Assembly (NCBI GenBank): GCA_934539585.1
Contig: CAKTCT010000019.1
Coordinates: 1 to 50,499, forward strand
Direction of reading: 5' to 3'
Length of the DNA stretch: 50,499 nucleotides
Origin: an uncultured Oscillospiraceae bacterium
Lineage (GTDB): Bacteria; Bacillota; Clostridia; Oscillospirales; Ruminococcaceae
In this document: positions 49,216 through 50,499 of the stretch, in pieces
Layout: each line of letters starts with the position of its first letter
How positions within the stretch are numbered: the stretch's first letter is position 1
Translations under genes and position numbers: made by a program
Notes under the pieces: generated by a model
Told to the model about the DNA's origin: nothing
What the model saw: the letters and a program-made list of their open reading frames with translations, nothing else
Database searches by the model: none

Positions 49216-50079
49216 TCAGGCTTTGTTGACGGAGCCGAAGAGCTCCATTTTTTCCTTGACGGTAGCCTTGATGGCTTCCACGCCGGGAGCCAGGAGCTTC
49301 CGGGGGTCGAAGCCCTTGCCCTGGAGGTCCTTGCCCTCCTCAATGTATTTCCGGGTGGCTTCGGCGAAGGCCAGCTGGCACTCGGTGTTGACGTTGATCT
49401 TGGAAACGCCCAGGGAGATGGCTTTCTTGATCATGTCGGCGGGGATGCCGGTGCCGCCGTGGAGCACCAGGGGCATGGTGCCGGTGAGCTCCTGAATCTT
49501 GGCCAGAACGTCGAAGTTCAGGCCGGTCCAGTTGGCGGGGTATTTGCCGTGGATGTTGCCGATGCCGGCCGCCAGCATGGTGACGCCCAGGTCTGCGATC
49601 ATCTTGCACTCAGCGGGATCGGCCACTTCGCCGCCGCCGATAACGCCGTCTTCCTCGCCGCCGATGGCGCCGACCTCAGCCTCCAGGGACAGGCCCTTCT
49701 CGTTGCAGATGCCGACCAGCTCTTTGGTCTTCTCAATGTTCTCGGCGATGGGGTAGTGGGAGCCGTCGAACATGATGGAGGAGAAGCCCGCCTCGATGCA
49801 CTTCTTGGAGCCTTCGTAGGTGCCGTGATCCAGGTGGAGGGCCACGGGAACGGTGATCTTCAGCTCGTCGATCATGGCCTTGACCATGTCAGCGACGGTT
49901 TTGAAGCCGCACATGTACTTACCGGCGCCCTCGGAAACACCGAGAATCACAGGAGAGTTCAGCTCCTGAGCGGTAAGGAGAATGGCCTTGGTCCATTCCA
50001 GGTTGTTGATGTTGAACTGGCCGACGGCGTATTTCCCGGCCTTGGCCTTGGTGAGCATTTCTTTTGCAGAAACCAGCAT
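49216..50079 (-). CDS. fba: Class II fructose-bisphosphate aldolase
   Basis: 287 residues from ATG 50079 (GGAGG upstream). Zinc ligands lie in VALHLDHG, GSHYPIAEN, GNIHGKYP and LVLHGGTG. GGSGIP-type turn and the NVNTECQLAF segment match class II enzymes. It splits fructose-1,6-bisphosphate in glycolysis. Strong promoter and tandem terminators suit high expression. Confidence 0.96.
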   Translation of the reverse strand: MLVSAKEMLTKAKAGKYAVGQFNINNLEWTKAILLTAQELNSPVILGVSEGAGKYMCGFKTVADMVKAMIDELKITVPVALHLDHGTYEGSKKCIEAGFSSIMFDGSHYPIAENIEKTKELVGICNEKGLSLEAEVGAIGGEEDGVIGGGEVADPAECKMIADLGVTMLAAGIGNIHGKYPANWTGLNFDVLAKIQELTGTMPLVLHGGTGIPADMIKKAISLGVSKINVNTECQLAFAEATRKYIEEGKDLQGKGFDPRKLLAPGVEAIKATVKEKMELFGSVNKA

Positions 50080-50162
50080 GATAAAAACCTCCAGTTCATT
50101 TGCGGACGGCGCGGACGGAGCTTTCGTCTGCCGCCGCTTTTCCATTCGCTTTGTCATTCCTT

Positions 50163-50191
50163 ATTATATCGGATTTGTGAAAAAAATGCAA
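50163..50191 (-). promoter_or_regulatory. fba promoter
   Basis: Minus strand: -35 TTGCAT (50186-50191), 17-bp spacer, -10 TATAAT (50163-50168). Confidence 0.85.
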
Positions 50192-50280
50192 GAAATATTT
50201 GTGAACATTCTAACGAAAATCCGTGGTACGGCCGCCGGAGGGGCGAAACGGAAAAATTTTCGGACTTCTGAAAAAAACAG

Positions 50281-50309
50281 TTGACAAACCCCAAAAGCTG
50301 TGCTATAAT
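50281..50309 (+). promoter_or_regulatory. tRNA-Ser promoter
   Basis: Plus strand: -35 TTGACA (50281-50286), 17-bp spacer, -10 TATAAT (50304-50309), 15 bp before the tRNA. Confidence 0.9.
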
Positions 50310-50324
50310 AATCTTCGTTGTCAC

Positions 50325-50417
50325 GGAGAAGTCGCCTAGCTTGGTTTATGGCGCACGACTGGAACTCGTGTATGGGTTAATAGCTCATCGAGGGTTCGAA
50401 TCCCTCCTTCTCCGCCA
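50325..50417 (+). tRNA. tRNA-Ser(GGA)
   Basis: Acceptor GGAGAAG/CTTCTCC, anticodon stem CACGA/TCGTG around CTGGAAC (anticodon GGA), a long class II variable arm ATGGG/CTCAT and T-arm GAGGG-TTCGAAT-CCCTC. The CCA end is encoded. The long variable arm confirms a serine tRNA. Confidence 0.97.
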
Positions 50418-50447
50418 TAAATGGGCTACAAAATAGATGTAGCCCGT

Positions 50448-50474
50448 GAAAACCCCGATTTTATCGGGGTTTTC
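50448..50474 (+). terminator. Terminator after tRNA-Ser
   Basis: GAAAACCCCGAT-TTT-ATCGGGGTTTTC; a smaller GGGCTAC/GTAGCCC hairpin (50424-50445) precedes it. Confidence 0.88.
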
Positions 50475-50499
50475 ACCGTTTATACGGCAAAATTTCAGC

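Overview
The window reads as a GC-rich chromosome segment from a gut-type anaerobic member of the Clostridia, most likely Oscillospirales. This rests on a class III anaerobic ribonucleotide reductase (NrdDG), a UPF0237/UPF0210 gene pair, a YabE-like 3D-domain wall protein, a PBSX-type phage structural cluster, strong SD sequences, and promoters with strict 17-bp spacers. The species is inferred, not proven.

Layout. 1-4775 (minus) is an exported giant protein, open at the left edge, built of Cys/His-rich tandem repeats and preceded by a TetR regulator (4884-5591) that seems to start at an AUC codon. 5755-8401 (minus) is an ACT protein / UPF0210 / alpha-beta hydrolase operon. A 49-aa gene and a Gfo/Idh/MocA oxidoreductase follow. 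10051-26679 is a compact phage-like element. 26720-29612 is nrdDG. 29929-32812 holds a frameshifted GNAT and a thioesterase / DUF6320 / acyltransferase-like set. 33112-34134 is a second oxidoreductase. 34396-41249 holds divergent ABC export genes. 41447-45273 holds an SGNH esterase, DUF2185, Dabb, galU and a RING/zinc-ribbon membrane protein. 45444-48550 holds prfB, an ANT(6)-like nucleotidyltransferase and a YabE-like 3D protein. The right end carries fba and tRNA-Ser(GGA).

The most interesting region is the 16.6-kb phage-like element. It has a repressor plus ImmA/IrrE protease facing a strong promoter embedded in an inverted-repeat operator. Downstream lies a complete head, contractile-tail, baseplate, fibre and lysis module in PBSX order. 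It has no integrase, no replication genes and no visible att sites. The tape-measure position, between the frameshifting tail chaperone and the LysM baseplate protein, holds only a 135-residue protein. The chaperone keeps a textbook A AAA AAC -1 slippery site. I read this as a domesticated PBSX-like or gene-transfer-like particle, with a capsid and an extremely short contractile tail. That reading is inference from gene content.

Other points worth attention are a dispersed multi-hairpin repeat present twice in opposite orientation (34208-34384 and 41323-41430), a possible attenuator before the YabE-like gene, and a G/T-rich gap between terminase and portal.
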